Assembly (NCBI RefSeq): GCF_000150275.1 | Contig: NW_002060953.1 | Coordinates: 1,881,493 to 1,945,492, forward strand | DNA from: Trichoplax adhaerens | Lineage: Eukaryota > Placozoa > Uniplacotomia > Trichoplacea > Trichoplacidae | DNA: 64,000 nucleotides | Direction of reading: 5' to 3' | In this document: positions 26,701 through 39,773 of the stretch, one piece after another | How the letters are laid out: the number at the start of each line of letters is the position of its first letter | How positions within the stretch are numbered: position 1 is the first letter of the stretch | Program-made: the position numbers and the translations under genes | Notes under the pieces: generated by a model | The model's database searches: none | What the model was told of the DNA's origin: nothing | Seen by the model: only the letters and a program-made list of their open reading frames with translations

Positions 26701-29700
26701 TTTAACCTAGAAATAGATTTTCAACTGATGATATCGTCCTAGGTGCTTTCTATGATTTGATAATTGGAGTTCTGATAAATTTCCGTTAGCTAGTTTCAAG
26801 TGTAATGAAATATCTTCTAAGTATATGCTAGTTCGATTGAGTATGATCTCAATAGCTACTTATGATTAATTAGTAATGATAAAATCTTTACAAAGTTAAG
26901 CTTAATGTACACAAATTCAGGTGTCATAAATAAAGCTAATTTCTTTCTTGAATAATCCGACAATTCAATACTTATGCACGCATCGACATTAAACAAATAA
27001 TCTTTCTTATTTAAAACTCGATCAATTTGGCATACTTTCTATTAGGTATTATGCTACAACGATAACTGATTAATATCTTTACATTCATTTACAATACCGT
27101 GTCATAAAATCTAGTAAATTTCAATAATACAACTGTTAAACTAGCCAAGATAGCGTTAAAATAATCTATGCTTTCAAGTTATAATTTACATATTTCCTGC
27201 GGACCAGTTCGAAGTGATGATATATCTTATCGAGATGTTTCAAAGTAATAGATTTGATGTTGTTACTAGTCATCGCTAATAACGATAGATTGCGTTAAGA
27301 AGCTCTGTTCAGCATACGAGTAGTGCTAAACAACGTCGATTTAATCGACATGGGAAATTCATATTTTAAACTGGATCATAAATTAAATGCATCGTTCTTA
27401 AGTAGCTTGTTACGAATGATATCATTAATTTTGGAATCTGAATTAAAGGACTCATTTCTTGTTTTTAACCGAATGAAATTTTTGGAAGTCCCTACTAATA
27501 ACAAACGACTGTTTGCATTCATATTTCCTCCTATTATACTTTTCATATAAATACTGTATGCTCCTTTATGCGTACAGGCGAATTCAGAAATTGTTTGATG
27601 ATGCAAATAATAGCATAGGCTCCGACATTGTAACGTTTCCTTTCGATTGATTTTGAGGTAAATGCATACATTATCCACATCTAAAGATTGATTCTTTTCT
27701 TCCATTTTCTCTATTTATATTGCGTATATTTTATTGCTATATAACAGCATGAATCAATTTGACTTTCACAAGAGCAGTTAAACCGAGTGTAGCCATCTTG
27801 AGATATTTGTATATTTATTTCTATAAATTTCATGCGTGAGCTTTTTTGATTTATTTATAAAAATGGTGGTTACGCGAAGTATAAAAAAATCAATTCTAAA
27901 TAGCAAAATACTAATTAAAATTAACCGATAATAATAAAGCAAGATATTGATTTTGCAATTTTAGTTCTATGCCAGCTACTATAAATTAATATATATTACA
28001 TCATATGATTCAAGTTTTACGTTTAAGATAGTAGGTATTTCTAATAATAAGTAAAGTATTGGTTATTTTATATAATCGTTTTTGATATTTATGGCATATG
28101 CTGTACTAATACTATTAAGTGCGAAAGTAAACATTCTAGCTGATATAATAACATTATGCACTATCAGATCTTTTTAGCTTTCATAGATCATGCAATCTTT
28201 TCGAACGGATTACTTCATGTAAATTTAAGAATTTACTCACTACTGAAAGTTTTAGTTAAGATATTTCTATTCACCTTTTTCCATACTTTATTAGCACTAA
28301 CGATGGATACTAGTTGAACAGTGGTTAAGAATAAATTATTTAATTTAAATCACTTTTTTAAAACTGACATCAAGTTTTAAGTGTTTTTTTTCTATCATAA
28401 GTTGAGAGAGATAAACGCCTCGTATATTGTACGGATGAACACGTTAATTTCTACAAGTTTCAGTGTACCTGAAAATTCATAATCAGATTTTTGAATATTA
28501 ATCTTGATAAATGCTTATAGCAACCTGGAGGATTACAAATTTTTATCAGTCAGTTTCAGTACTAATTGAGGATTAAAAGCAGAATAATATGTACTAGAGT
28601 ATATATATAATTCCTTACATTAATTTTCCAAACCGATTCTACTCAATAAAATAATAAAGACCAATGAAAGAAGGATAGTACCGTATATCATTTCCATCGG
28701 AGTATCGCACGAAGAAAGCAATTTTATTCTATTATACAGCTGTCAAAGATATTGTATTGCAACCATAGTCCATCGCAATGACGTCGCTAATTCGCTTTGG
28801 ATTCTTTCTCATAATCCTTTATTCTTGCTCAACAATCATTAACTTATAAAATATACATACCTAAAAATAGGATAAATCAATTATGCCGTTCGGTAAAAGA
28901 CTCTATATTCTCTATAAGATATCGATCTATTGATCCATAATAACAATAGTGAGGGTTATGCCTGAAATTATAGCATTGTTAACAAATAGCCATATTATTA
29001 TGGATTTGATGAACAAAAAGTGATCGATAAAGGTTACAGGACAGGATCTTCTTTATATCTGATATTTATTAATCACGCTATGATTACGAGTAAAGCGATA
29101 TATTATAATTGAAAGCGTAATGCGTTGATCATTTCTAAAAATGAAATTTCACGAATTATCAAGAGTATATTAATAATTATAACTTAGGGTTAAAATTCAT
29201 ATGAATATAATCTATCCAATAAATGTTAGTGCATTATCAATTACTCTCAGCCGGAATTTGATGGACATTTCCTAAACTGCATGCCGAACTTGCATAGGCA
29301 GAACAAATAAAGGTCTATATATATTTACTTATAGTATTGTGTCATAATTTATATTATATAATTAACTCCTCGGCTGTCATCAAACACAAGACGAGCCCTG
29401 TATTATTCATATTTCATTACTCATTACTAATCCATCATTTAATTAAGTACTCTGGTCGTAGTTTTTGCTCCCTAAAATAACTTGGCTATATTCTTAGGAC
29501 CTTTTCTTTGATTTTATGTACAATCAGGCAGCCAAGGTGAAAATAAATGTCCTTCAAAGATCGTCTCTAACGTACCATGATATAGCAGTAAAATTGCTTA
29601 TTCGAGCATAGCATAGATTTACAATCTAACTTATGTCTTGTTCTTACGGTGTTGCCTTGTCATTAGGATAGTTTAATAAGAACAGTAGTAGCTGGTATAG

Positions 29701-32494
29701 AGAATATCCATAGTTGTAGTACTAGGTAAGATAAGTAATGCCTTAACGTGAATGTTGTTTGTAATAGTTCATTACATATTTGATATTGATTGTTATTGTG
29801 TGAAAGTTAGCAATATGATGATTGAAGTTCTAGTTGATGATAGTTGAATTAGACAACCTACGAGCTTAGATTAAGATTAAGTATGAGTAAGAGATTTAAA
29901 ATATTTACTGATAGAAAAGCTATGTAAGGAACATCTCAGTTCGAGATGTTTCTCCTAGTATGGTATAATAATAATACTGTTGTTGTTTACAAATTAGAGA
30001 AACGGGAACATTTGAGTTGAGTGGTGTGGTAAAAAGTTGTAGATGTATCTTTGCTGATAAAAGTTTCATCTTGACTGTATTTTGCTGTGTGTGTTTAACG
30101 CTAACTAAAAGGGCGTTTAAGTCAGTAGCTACTTATAGACTTTTGCTGTACGTTACCTTGCCGTAGAAGTGAAATTGTGACACTTGTCCGCTATGCAATA
30201 TATCAACCATATGATTGGCGCATTACTTTCAATGTTATTTCAGAATGTACTAATGCGTCTTATATAAGATCATGAACTTATGTATACCTGTTGTTGAAAA
30301 AACAGGAATATGCATTTTAAGCTACTTCTGGTAATCTTCCGAAAGAAGAGATCATACTAAAGATAAACTCCGTTTCATTTACTTAGATGACAATATTTCA
30401 TATATGGCTATCTTATATTTGACTAATGTCCTTGCAGTAAATATCTAATTGTATTTTTAAGCAGATATTCAAGTCAATCACTATCCATAAGATACAATAA
30501 TGATTTTGCACTCTAAAATTAGCTTGATTCAACTATAGATCATCTTTACATACATTTCATTGATTTCCTTTGAACATGAAATAAATTATTATCATGTTTA
30601 CGCAATCGATTAATGTAAATATTATTCCAGTCTATCAATGCTAAAATATACTTAACTGTAAATAACTTTCTAGTAAATACTTCTATTCATCGCTGATATA
30701 ATTCAATAGCTCTCTTTGCTACAATTTTATTTATTTTCATCCACCACTGGCTAGATCAACTATGTTCTTCACCTGATCAGCCCCCTAAAATATATGCCTA
30801 TTTTCGAGTATAAAAGTAATTACTTCAGCTTCGAGAGTATTTTTAAATCTGTTAACGAGGTTTATCTTGCTTTATTATTCACTCTATAGCTCTTACGTAC
30901 CGCTCTAATGAAATTATATAAATGTAATATTATCTCGTCTTTTGTAATTATTTTACTTTAAGCATATTTGTTATTTTCTGAAATTAATCAGCTATGCTCG
31001 TATGCTATTGAACTTAGGCTTTTCGCTTCGCTATATGCGTGCTATTCATTCATTAACAATAGTAAGTTATTAAGGATGATATGTTGCGTTGCTCTTAGAT
31101 ATGGAGACTATCGACTAAGCTACTAAGATTTCGGATGAGTGAGGGGGTACTGTATCTAGTAATATATAGCAACCATAAATTCATACAGCACGGTAGTATT
31201 CTCTAAGGTTTCTCAGTAAGAATTAGAAATAAAGTTAGTCATTCAGTACACTCTTATATTGTAATGGAAATTATGCTGACAGCATCCTGTTTTTAGACAT
31301 TATATTATTACATGATCATGATATAAGGCATATACTCAATTGCTCACGAAGTCGCGATCAAGCAATAAAGTTCAAAGCAATGTTCACAGGTCATTATGTC
31401 GGTATTACTTGTCTTTTACAAAAATCTCATAACTCACAGCATTGATAAAACCTATCATGGTCTCAATGAAATTCTCTGTTTTCTGAGAAAAAATATTCCA
31501 ACAGGTATTTTTACATTACGAGTCATATGTTCATAATTTCGTATTTCTATACATTAAATGTTAAGGGTGCTATTCATTCGTTGATGGATGGGTAGTAATC
31601 GATTCGATCTGATATTATAAAATTCTCCGCTCAAAATTGAATGATAACATTATCAAAGGTACCGTTAAATAGGTTATATTAACGATTGGATTTACCATTT
31701 CGCTTACTGTGTTAATAAATACTTGTTCAAATCTATCAATATTGATATGATGATAAGACCTAAAAACTGTAACAAAGCGTTTTTGCATTTATTTAGTGAT
31801 AGTGATACATTGACTTATCTTTAGCCATTCCACACACAAGAAATTAATATACTCCAATATACCCGATGTTGACTGACTATTTATATTTTAATTGTTATAC
31901 AGATAATTCCCCTTCATTATAATTATTGCATATACATGTTCAATAAAACCCATAGAAGCGAAAAAAGTTCTTTCTTTTTACCTCTAAAGATGAAACGATG
32001 TCTTGGAATATTTTAAGTAAACCTCAGCTCATAATGCTTCATTTATAATTTATGATAAATTGAGGTCATGTGCTTCATCTCTTGCATTTTCCATAATATA
32101 TTTCTTGATCTATCAATATTGGTTTGTCGAGAAAGAAAGAAACGGATGTGACTATTTACCCGATGTTAGATAATAATATTAATTCAGATAATAGCAAATA
32201 CGTGACTCAAGGAACTTATTATTCCTCACAATATTCCTGGATTTGTCCATGCACTCTCTTTGATGTAATATGGGAAGAGTCCTACGCTATTTAACACCAA
32301 TGTTAGCTAATAAGTTCAATACTCGTTTAAGGAAATGATAAGGAATGGTAACTTGGGATTTATGCGTATACGCTAATCTTAGCTAATGATATTTATTCGT
32401 TGCGATTATAACTATGTGAGGGATGAATAATTTATTCTATGAGATATTCCTTGCTCTGTTAACGCTTATTTGATGAAATAACAAGTGATAGAAA

Positions 32495-33235
32495 CTAATC
32501 CTTTTAAATTAAGCTTGCTCATACTAATATGCCCACTAGTGCTGTTTAATCTCTATGGTAGAGGAAGTTTTGAATTTCTTTCTGGACTAGGATTGCAGAA
32601 TGCTAACGTAATATTTTGTGAAGCTTGCAAATTATGCTTATTCGCGCTTGGTATGCTTACTAATACTATTAATCTATAGCGTAAAGAAGTTCTTATAATT
32701 CCTTTCTAGACTGGGATAGTAGAATGTTGACGTAACATTGTGTAAGTCCCATTAAATTAAGCTGATTCACCTTTATATACAAACTAATGCCGTTTAATTA
32801 TTAGAGTATAAGAGGTCTTTCTAGACTAGTACAGCAGAATGCTAACATAATATTGTGTGAATCCAATTAAATTAAGCTGATTCACCTTGATATGCAAACT
32901 TATGCCGTTCAATTACTAAAGTATAAGGAGTCTTTCTAGACTAGCACGGGCAAAATGCTAACTTAATATTGTATGAATCCCATTAAATTAAGTTGTCCTC
33001 GTTGATATGCACACCTCTACTGTTCAAATCACTCTCTGGAGTAAAGGAGTTTTTCAATTTCTTTCTAGACTAAGAGAGAGGAACGCTAAAGTAAAATTAT
33101 GTGAAGCCCATTAAATGAAGCTTATTCACCCTAATAGGTCCACAAACGCATTTTAATTACCAGAGCAAATCATTTTTTCAATTCCCTCTTAAACTAGGAG
33201 AGCCGAATGCTAAAGTAATACCGTATAAAAATCGG
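32495..33235. repeat. About six diverged copies of a 115-125 bp unit
   Basis: The block CCCATTAAATTAAGCTGATT-like, then TTTCTAGACTAG-like and AGAATGCTAACGTAATATTG-like, recurs from about 32508 through 33107 at 113-127 bp spacing. The small open frame at 32485-32679 falls inside the first copies and is not counted as a gene. Confidence 0.82.
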
Positions 33236-35203
33236 ATTGTCCAATCTGTGTACGAATGTTAATCAGCAACCATCGATTAATTTGATGAATCGATTTTGAC
33301 GAGTGCTAGCCTGTTTTTATATACATAGCTGTCAAAATAGCATGCCTACCAATCTGATAATAGTGATTACAAAAAGAAATCAATCCATTCAGTACTGCTG
33401 TACTAGTTATCTACTCTGTCTTTTCTTAATTCACTACTTTGTACATTGCCTACCTTTTCTCTTGGATCAGGAAGGCTATTATTTGAATATTAATACGTTA
33501 TTGATTTCCTCAAGCGTCCTTTTATCCCATTTTAACCCGTAATAGTATAGATAAGCGATTGCCACAAGCTGTCCAGAATATTCAATCTTTCTTTATTAGC
33601 CACTGATCCAAATAGGAAGCGCCATTTTCTATGATGTTTCTGTAAGCCAGGGATGGCCTACAATATTCTCCTCCACGATGCATTCTTCTTCCTAGTGCCT
33701 CTTTTCAACCAATTTCAGTCATCTTTATCCACACTTTTCTCCTCTTCAAGTATTTTTAACTAGCTACTGCCTCCAGTATTGATAATATGCATTTATTTTA
33801 AATCAGGCCAAACCTAGCTAGAAAAAGCATTTCGTCAGTTCTTCTAAACTATCCAAATGGCTTCATTGATTTCCCATTTGCCGGTTTCTGAGTATCGTTA
33901 AACTGGCGTCATCAAAACCCTTTGCTATTGGTTCGCTAATTGATTTTATGATGTTAATTCCTATTTTCGTAATCCCTCCTATTCCTATTTTCCAATAGGA
34001 ATGCTGTTCTAATTTCAGGAAGACAAATTATTGTCCATTTAAGTGACGTTATTGTGATGTCATGATGATAGACGTAATCGTAATATTGGCATGATAGAAA
34101 TTAAATGGAGTTGCTCTTGCATCATTGCCAACCTATACTAAATTAGCATCATGGAGTAGTCGCGACAATATTGAATATATTCTCACCTATTACTATGACC
34201 AAATATGATAACTGTCAATTTATTAAGTATACATATAGATATTACTCGAATAATATTCAATAACGTGAGCTTTTATAAATAGCTACTATAATTGGAATTG
34301 AGTATTGAAAAAAATCGTATTTAAATAAATACTTTAGCAGCTAATCAAATCGTTGGATGATTTTGCAGGGGAGCAGTTTGGAGGTAGGAATGACTAGAGT
34401 AGATTGGTTCTAGGTCAACGCTATTTCAATTGATTGCAGTCATTGCAAGTATTGCTTACGCCATTTTCTTCGATCCGATAGGGCATACAGTTTTTAATTC
34501 TACTTATATAATTAATTGACTTGCACTACCGTCTGTAGCTAGCTTTTAAATACTGTCGATCAGAAGAATTGTTTTGTTAATGAGATTGTGCATAGCCAAT
34601 GGGCTAGCCGATGTTGGTCTAATGGACTAGAATAATTGCAATTAGTATGGATACTATTAATTGAAGACAAATATTGCCGATAGAGTTATTAATAGCTTGT
34701 TCTCATCCTCTAGCTGATCCAACAAGAAGAACTATCCGCCCACCTCAATCTATCCAATCCTTAGCTAGAAAACGGAAGATACAATCTAAGACAGATTTCC
34801 CTCTCGCTGGTTTTTGAGAAATTGAAGAGAGATTACGCTGTTGCAATGAAGTATGCTTATTAAGTTCGATGCAATCTTGTCTATTGATAGTATCTTGAGT
34901 CCTTAAATTTTCATATCGAGCCATTAAAATAATGAATAATATGCACTAGAATGGCCAATTGATGCTTATGATTCTTAAATTATACTGTTAATTTATGGAA
35001 AAAAATATTTGCATAGTTGTAAAAATCACTATCTCGGGCATATTTGATTTTATTCTCAACTGCATGACTTTCTTTCCCTTGAATGTTCACTTTTTCGCAT
35101 ATTTTTGAATTGAAATACTCTAAGGGAACAAGTCCAGATAATTTGCAGGGTGATGCTTGTCAATTTATATTCCATATTCATTATAACTATTAAATAAAAA
35201 TCA

Positions 35204-36894
35204 ATGCCATTCAATTTTAGATTGTCTTTCGGAATGGCTTCGCAAAACTGGATAGCGGTTATTTTAATAGCGACATTATTCTTCAGCAGCATTAAAGGGC
35301 AAATTGGCCACCCCTCAACTATCTTAAGCAGTCATTTCAATTTGCTGGATAATACAGTTCATTTAATGATGCAACAACCAGTCGCTTCTAATTTTACCAT
35401 GGAAAAACGCTCTTTAGAGGTAAGATTGAGTCTCAACCTTAAAAGTTGATTACCCATGTTGACAGCTTGACGAATGATTTACGATTCCTTATTGATTAGC
35501 ATGCTGCTTGATTCTAAGGTTGGTAACTCAAGTTTAGAGCTTTGATGGATAATTTATGATAGTTTATTGATGGGCAGGCTGCTTGACTCTTAGATTAGCT
35601 GCTCATGTTTAGAGCAATAACGAATAATTTAGGATACATAATTGATTAGCAGGCTGCTTAATTCTACTTTTCTATAGATCTCTTTTTTCATACAAACAGT
35701 TTTGATTCTTTCACTTTTATGTAACTAGCAGCAATGAAAGGATTGCATGACAAATTATAAATCAACTAAGATACTAAATGTATATAGTTAGATGAGCTAC
35801 TAGAATTGCAATTCAAAACTCGTATAATCTCAAATACCAAAATAGCTGGAAAACAGAATTTTCAATACATGAATACATTCATTTTAACTTTGTTTCTTTG
35901 TAGCAAACAAGAGAAATCGCCAAGCCAAATGTCACTGTCTGGATTGCTGGCGATATCGATTCATGCAGCCTACCTGATGAGAACATCAGATCCTTTTGCA
36001 AGATCGAATATAAAGTTCCCACAGTCATAGCCAAGAGGACTTCTCGACTTTTTCAGTTTATTATCAAAAATTTCAAGATTCTAAAATCGCAAATGTTGAC
36101 TGATTGTCTGTACAGCTTGAAGGAAGTGCTCTGCAAAGGAACCCTACCTCAATGTTCTAAAGATACTGTAACCGCTTCCTATTCAAATATTCAACAAGCT
36201 TGTGCACAAGTGCGTTGGTGTACATCGTCTTTTACTAGTCTTACAGATCAAAGTTGGATGCAATCTTGTCAAGTTTCTGGTCAAACATTTGATTTAAAAG
36301 TATGTAAGAAAGCTAATGTAACCTCTATTAACCTACAAAATTGCGGTCCATTACCCAAGCAAATTACATTTCCTACATGGATTATTCCAAATATTGAGCA
36401 GAAATCAAAAAGCAAAGCTCTAATTCGAAGAAGCTATAGTCATGAAGGCGTAAATTCGCGTTGCATTGATAAATGGGTTAATATGTATTGCTTAAGTGCT
36501 CCATTTTGTAGCAGCCATCACAATAAAATTGTAAGTGGAATTACGCAACAGCAATGCCAGTCGGCATTAAACTGGTAAGGGATACGACAAACTAATTTCT
36601 ACTTTCTGACAATCTTTCTGCTGTTGACAGTTTTCCCCTTTACCCTTAAATATCTATCATGACAGCATTCTAATTCCTGCACTTCCATGACAACATTTTA
36701 GCTTACCTGATCGAATTCGAAAATTTCTACTCTTAACGGTCGATTGCAATGCGTATCCAGACGAAAATTCCGAAAAAGAAATTATGTCAAGTGAATGTGC
36801 TTATTCAAATGGTACAGAATCGATCGAAGGCGATAACTTGCGATGGCTTCTTTTATATTTTACAATCGTTTTATTAACCTATATAATTTTGTAA
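35204..36894 (+). CDS. Tandem-FZ protein 2: two frizzled-type cysteine-rich domains, predicted GPI anchor
   Basis: Three exons: 35204-35419, 35904-36574 and 36702-36894. The first ATG could be 35204 or the in-frame 35234, and both precede the hydrophobic signal NWIAVILIATLFFSSIKG. Exon 2 opens TREIAKPNVTVWIAGDIDSC. FZ domain 1 has SFCKIEYKVPT, then C-x8-C-x4-P-x-C (VLCKGTLPQC), then QACAQVRWC. FZ domain 2 has CGPLPKQITFPTWIIPN, C-x8-C-x3-P-x-C and QQQCQSALN. The intron splits a Cys codon (TG|C), as in the gene at 16341-18279. Exon 3 reads CLPDRIRK, VDCNAYPDEN, and ends in the hydrophobic LLLYFTIVLLTYIIL. All family cysteines are present, so it appears intact. Likely extracellular and GPI-linked. 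Ligand unknown; Wnt binding is only an inference from the fold. It is the only family member in the window on the plus strand. Confidence 0.85.
35440..35665. repeat. Three copies of a roughly 85-bp unit inside intron 1 of tandem-FZ gene 2
   Basis: ATTGATTAGCAGGCTGCTTGATTCT-type sequence, shown here as a consensus shortened to AGCAGGCTGCTT, ends each copy at about 35505, 35580 and 35655. Between them lies a GACGAATAATTTAGGAT-like stretch. Confidence 0.75.
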
Positions 36895-38811
36895 AGGGAA
36901 GCTCTTTCGTGTAGCAGCTTACGCGTAGAATTAATTATTTTTCATCACTTAAAAAGATAAAATTAAAGTAATCGCATATAGGAGAGAGAAAGTAGCATAG
37001 TATTTTTATAAAATAGAGTAGGTCTCGTTGTTATTTCTACTGAGATGTGACATGAAATATTTAAGCTAATACTCAACTGTTCACACTATTAGTCAGCTAG
37101 GAATCGTAGCTATCAATATCTAAATTCGTCGTAGACATCCATTTAGAGTCAACTTATTGTCGTAATTTTCCTCTATATGGAAAAAATTACGAAAAAAATA
37201 ATCTAGTGAATTTTATCAGATACATTTGATCTATTGGAGAATAATTTTGAACTAAATTAAAGTAAAGTTATTTAAAAAAAGTAAATGTTTACTCTAAATG
37301 CACTTAAATCATATCTTTGAATATTGAAATAGATTCTGTTTTATATCGAATTTACTTTGCGTTTGCCCTTAGTTAAATTAATACTCTTGACAGTCGCTAT
37401 GATAGCATTTTCTTGGCTTCTGCAAATGCATTAATTGACAAGATATCTATTATATTAATAGCTATAAGATGTAGACATATCTTAATGGATGAATCTTATT
37501 TATTAATTTCCTATTAGTGACTTACTTAACGTAATAGTCTGATGTATTGATAGATGAATAAATGACATAGACAACTTCTATCTGATTTTAAAGGGCATTG
37601 GATGAGCAAGGAATATTGTAGACTTCCATACTCTACTCTTATTTAACAAAATGTGCTACTTATATGCTAGTTTCCATTATCGTTCAATGCGAACAGTATA
37701 GCATAGTCTAAAACGTGAGAGAAATATTCATGAACTAAGGGAGAATAAAAATATCTATAGGATTAGCTATTGCATGAGAAACTAGTAGTTTATCATAGGA
37801 AGATTAGTATAGGTGCGAATTACAAATCTTTGAACACCCGGAAAACGATAGCCTGATTAATTTGCTCCGTATATCGCATGAGTTGATCCTTTTGCTAGAA
37901 TAACTATCTATCATTACTAACTTATAGTGATAATTTCCAGTTGTATGGATATTCTACGCCATCATCATATCAGTTACTGTTTCAGGATATTCAACTATCT
38001 GAACATAAGAATACTTCAAAATAACACTGTCTACATTTTATTCCTTTCCGAGTAGCTTTATTACTTTACCAACAACATTTATAAATATCCGGCATTGAAA
38101 GACAATCTATAATATTTTTTTGCAGCGAAAGAATCTGGCTGAAATAAATTGTACACATGGCATTGCAATTAAGCAAGTACCCAATATTATGCCTCGTAAT
38201 ATTGATAGCTCCCTAATGAAATTAGTTGTGGCCTTTAAATCGATTCAGTATAGAAAATACAGGCTAAATGGGCATCCATGAATGTAGGCGTTTCGGAGCA
38301 TGAATATTTACACTGCTCTAATCTTAGATGCTTTTGCAATATTAATCAAACCTTGAGTATTAGTTATAGCAAGTTTTCTTTTTCATTAAAGTAAGTGAGG
38401 ATATTAGTATTCTAAAATCATAGCAATACTTATCGATAGAAAAGACTTAGGCAATAAGAACGATACGGTAGCTTGAACGATCATTCACGAAATAATGTCA
38501 ATGTTGCCGGCTAGAGTTTGTCCGAATGCTTATTCTTAAAAAACATGGATTGAGAGTAGCACTAACTTCTCGGAATGTGGATTGTAGAGGCAATATCTCA
38601 TAAATTAGGAGTAATACAAATCATGAGGTAAATTGAACAAGATATTAAAAAAATACCATGCCTCTGTTACCAATTAACATTGAATTAGCCAACTAACGTG
38701 CAATATACCTAAAAAATATGCTCTACTAAATAAATTAATAACATGGGTACCATCGTAAATTATATCTATTGCGAAGAAACTTAAAGCATATGGAAAGATT
38801 TCACCTAGAAT
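36895..38811. other. Intergenic between convergent tandem-FZ loci; nothing recognised
   Basis: AT-rich DNA between the stop codon of the plus-strand gene and the last exon of the minus-strand pseudogene. No further gene or clear repeat was recognised. Confidence 0.5.
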
Positions 38812-39773
38812 CTATAAAGAAGTGGAGATAAAATACCCTGCAAATAGTAACAGCAAATTCATCATAACTCTGAGAGCACTATTTGTTGCTGAGTAAGCCT
38901 GTTGGCTAGACATCATTAACTTTGTGGACTCTGCTTCAGGAAAGTGAGCACAGCTAAATGATTGCTCAAACCCTTTTCGAAAGACCGCTGGCAAGCCAAT
39001 GCAAGAGAAGGAATTGTCGTCAAGAACCAAAACCTTAACAGTTGATAAATACTACTTCGTGTTTCAACTAGAATAAAAATAATAATCATTTACCATTTTA
39101 TGCCTTCTTGGCTTTGCTCTTTGGTGACTCTACCAACAATCTTCGAGCCATCAGCGCTACAAAACGGAACAACATTACAAGTAATGTCAAGCCACTTTGT
39201 CGTACAACTTTTGCTTATAATGGCTTGCATGAAACCGGTCTTTAGGGTAGCAATATTTAGTCTTTGGTAGGGTATATTAGTTAACATCCAAGTAGGAAAT
39301 TGAATATCTTGAGGTAAATGACCTCAGGATTGAGCTTCGATGGCTTTTTCTTGTGTAGGTACACATTTAGCCAAATCGTAGCGCTGATCGGCATCAAAAC
39401 TTAATGTTCCAGTGTAACTTTTAGAGTTGTAGCCAAAAAATGGCCAGCAAGAGCCGACTGTCGTGCAGTCTGTGGTATAATTCTGATAGGTAAAGGATGT
39501 TGCATCAGCAGAACATTGAGGTAAAGCGGATTTGCACATCATATTCTTGACGGCTTCAGCACAAGCCTTGGGTAACTGAGCCTGGATCATGACATAGCTG
39601 TTCATTGCAAACATTAAAAATCGCGATATTCGATTAAGGATAATGGTGGGAACTTTATAACTGATACCACAGAATGTTTGGATGTTACTGCCAGGTAAAC
39701 TGCAAGAGTTTAAATCAGTTGCTACCCAAACTGTCACTTCATGAGAATGTCGTTTAGCCATCGATCGAGTGGT
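38812..39773 (-). pseudogene. Tandem-FZ pseudogene (UGA at a conserved Cys, lost splice acceptor)
   Basis: Exon 2 is 39094-39773 and the expected exon 3 is 38812-38995. Domain 1 has the family pattern: VTVWVATDLNSC, TFCGISYKVPT and C-x8-C-x4-P-x-C (MMCKSALPQC). At 39324-39326 a TGA replaces the conserved Cys of CGPLP; the reading then continues GHLPQDIQFPTW through domain 2 to PFCSADGSKIVGRVTKEQSQ, where another conserved Cys has become Ser. The exon 3 body is recognisable (CLPAVF, SCAHFPEAE, then a hydrophobic end LLLLFAGYFISTSL), but the dinucleotide where siblings have acceptor AG is GG (plus 38996-38997). I found no signal-peptide exon. Three independent lesions make a pseudogene the best reading. 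UGA-encoded selenocysteine is a much weaker alternative. Confidence 0.8.

Larger units (their letters stand above)
18280..35200. other. Gene-poor AT-rich region of about 17 kb
   Basis: Apart from the diverged tandem repeats listed separately, I found no exon pair with conserved protein character. The longest frames, near 23294-23578 and 27323-27705, are open on both strands and AT-biased. That is expected by chance in such DNA, and I do not call them. Distal regulatory elements or non-coding RNA genes could be present but cannot be recognised from sequence alone. No tRNA or rRNA was seen. Confidence 0.5.

Noticed and set aside
27323-27705. 109-codon minus and 75-codon plus frames near 27.5 kb
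   Set aside because: Mutually overlapping frames with Lys/Asn/Ile-biased composition, as expected by chance in AT-rich DNA.
32485-32679. 64-codon plus-strand frame
   Set aside because: Lies wholly inside the first copies of a diverged tandem repeat.
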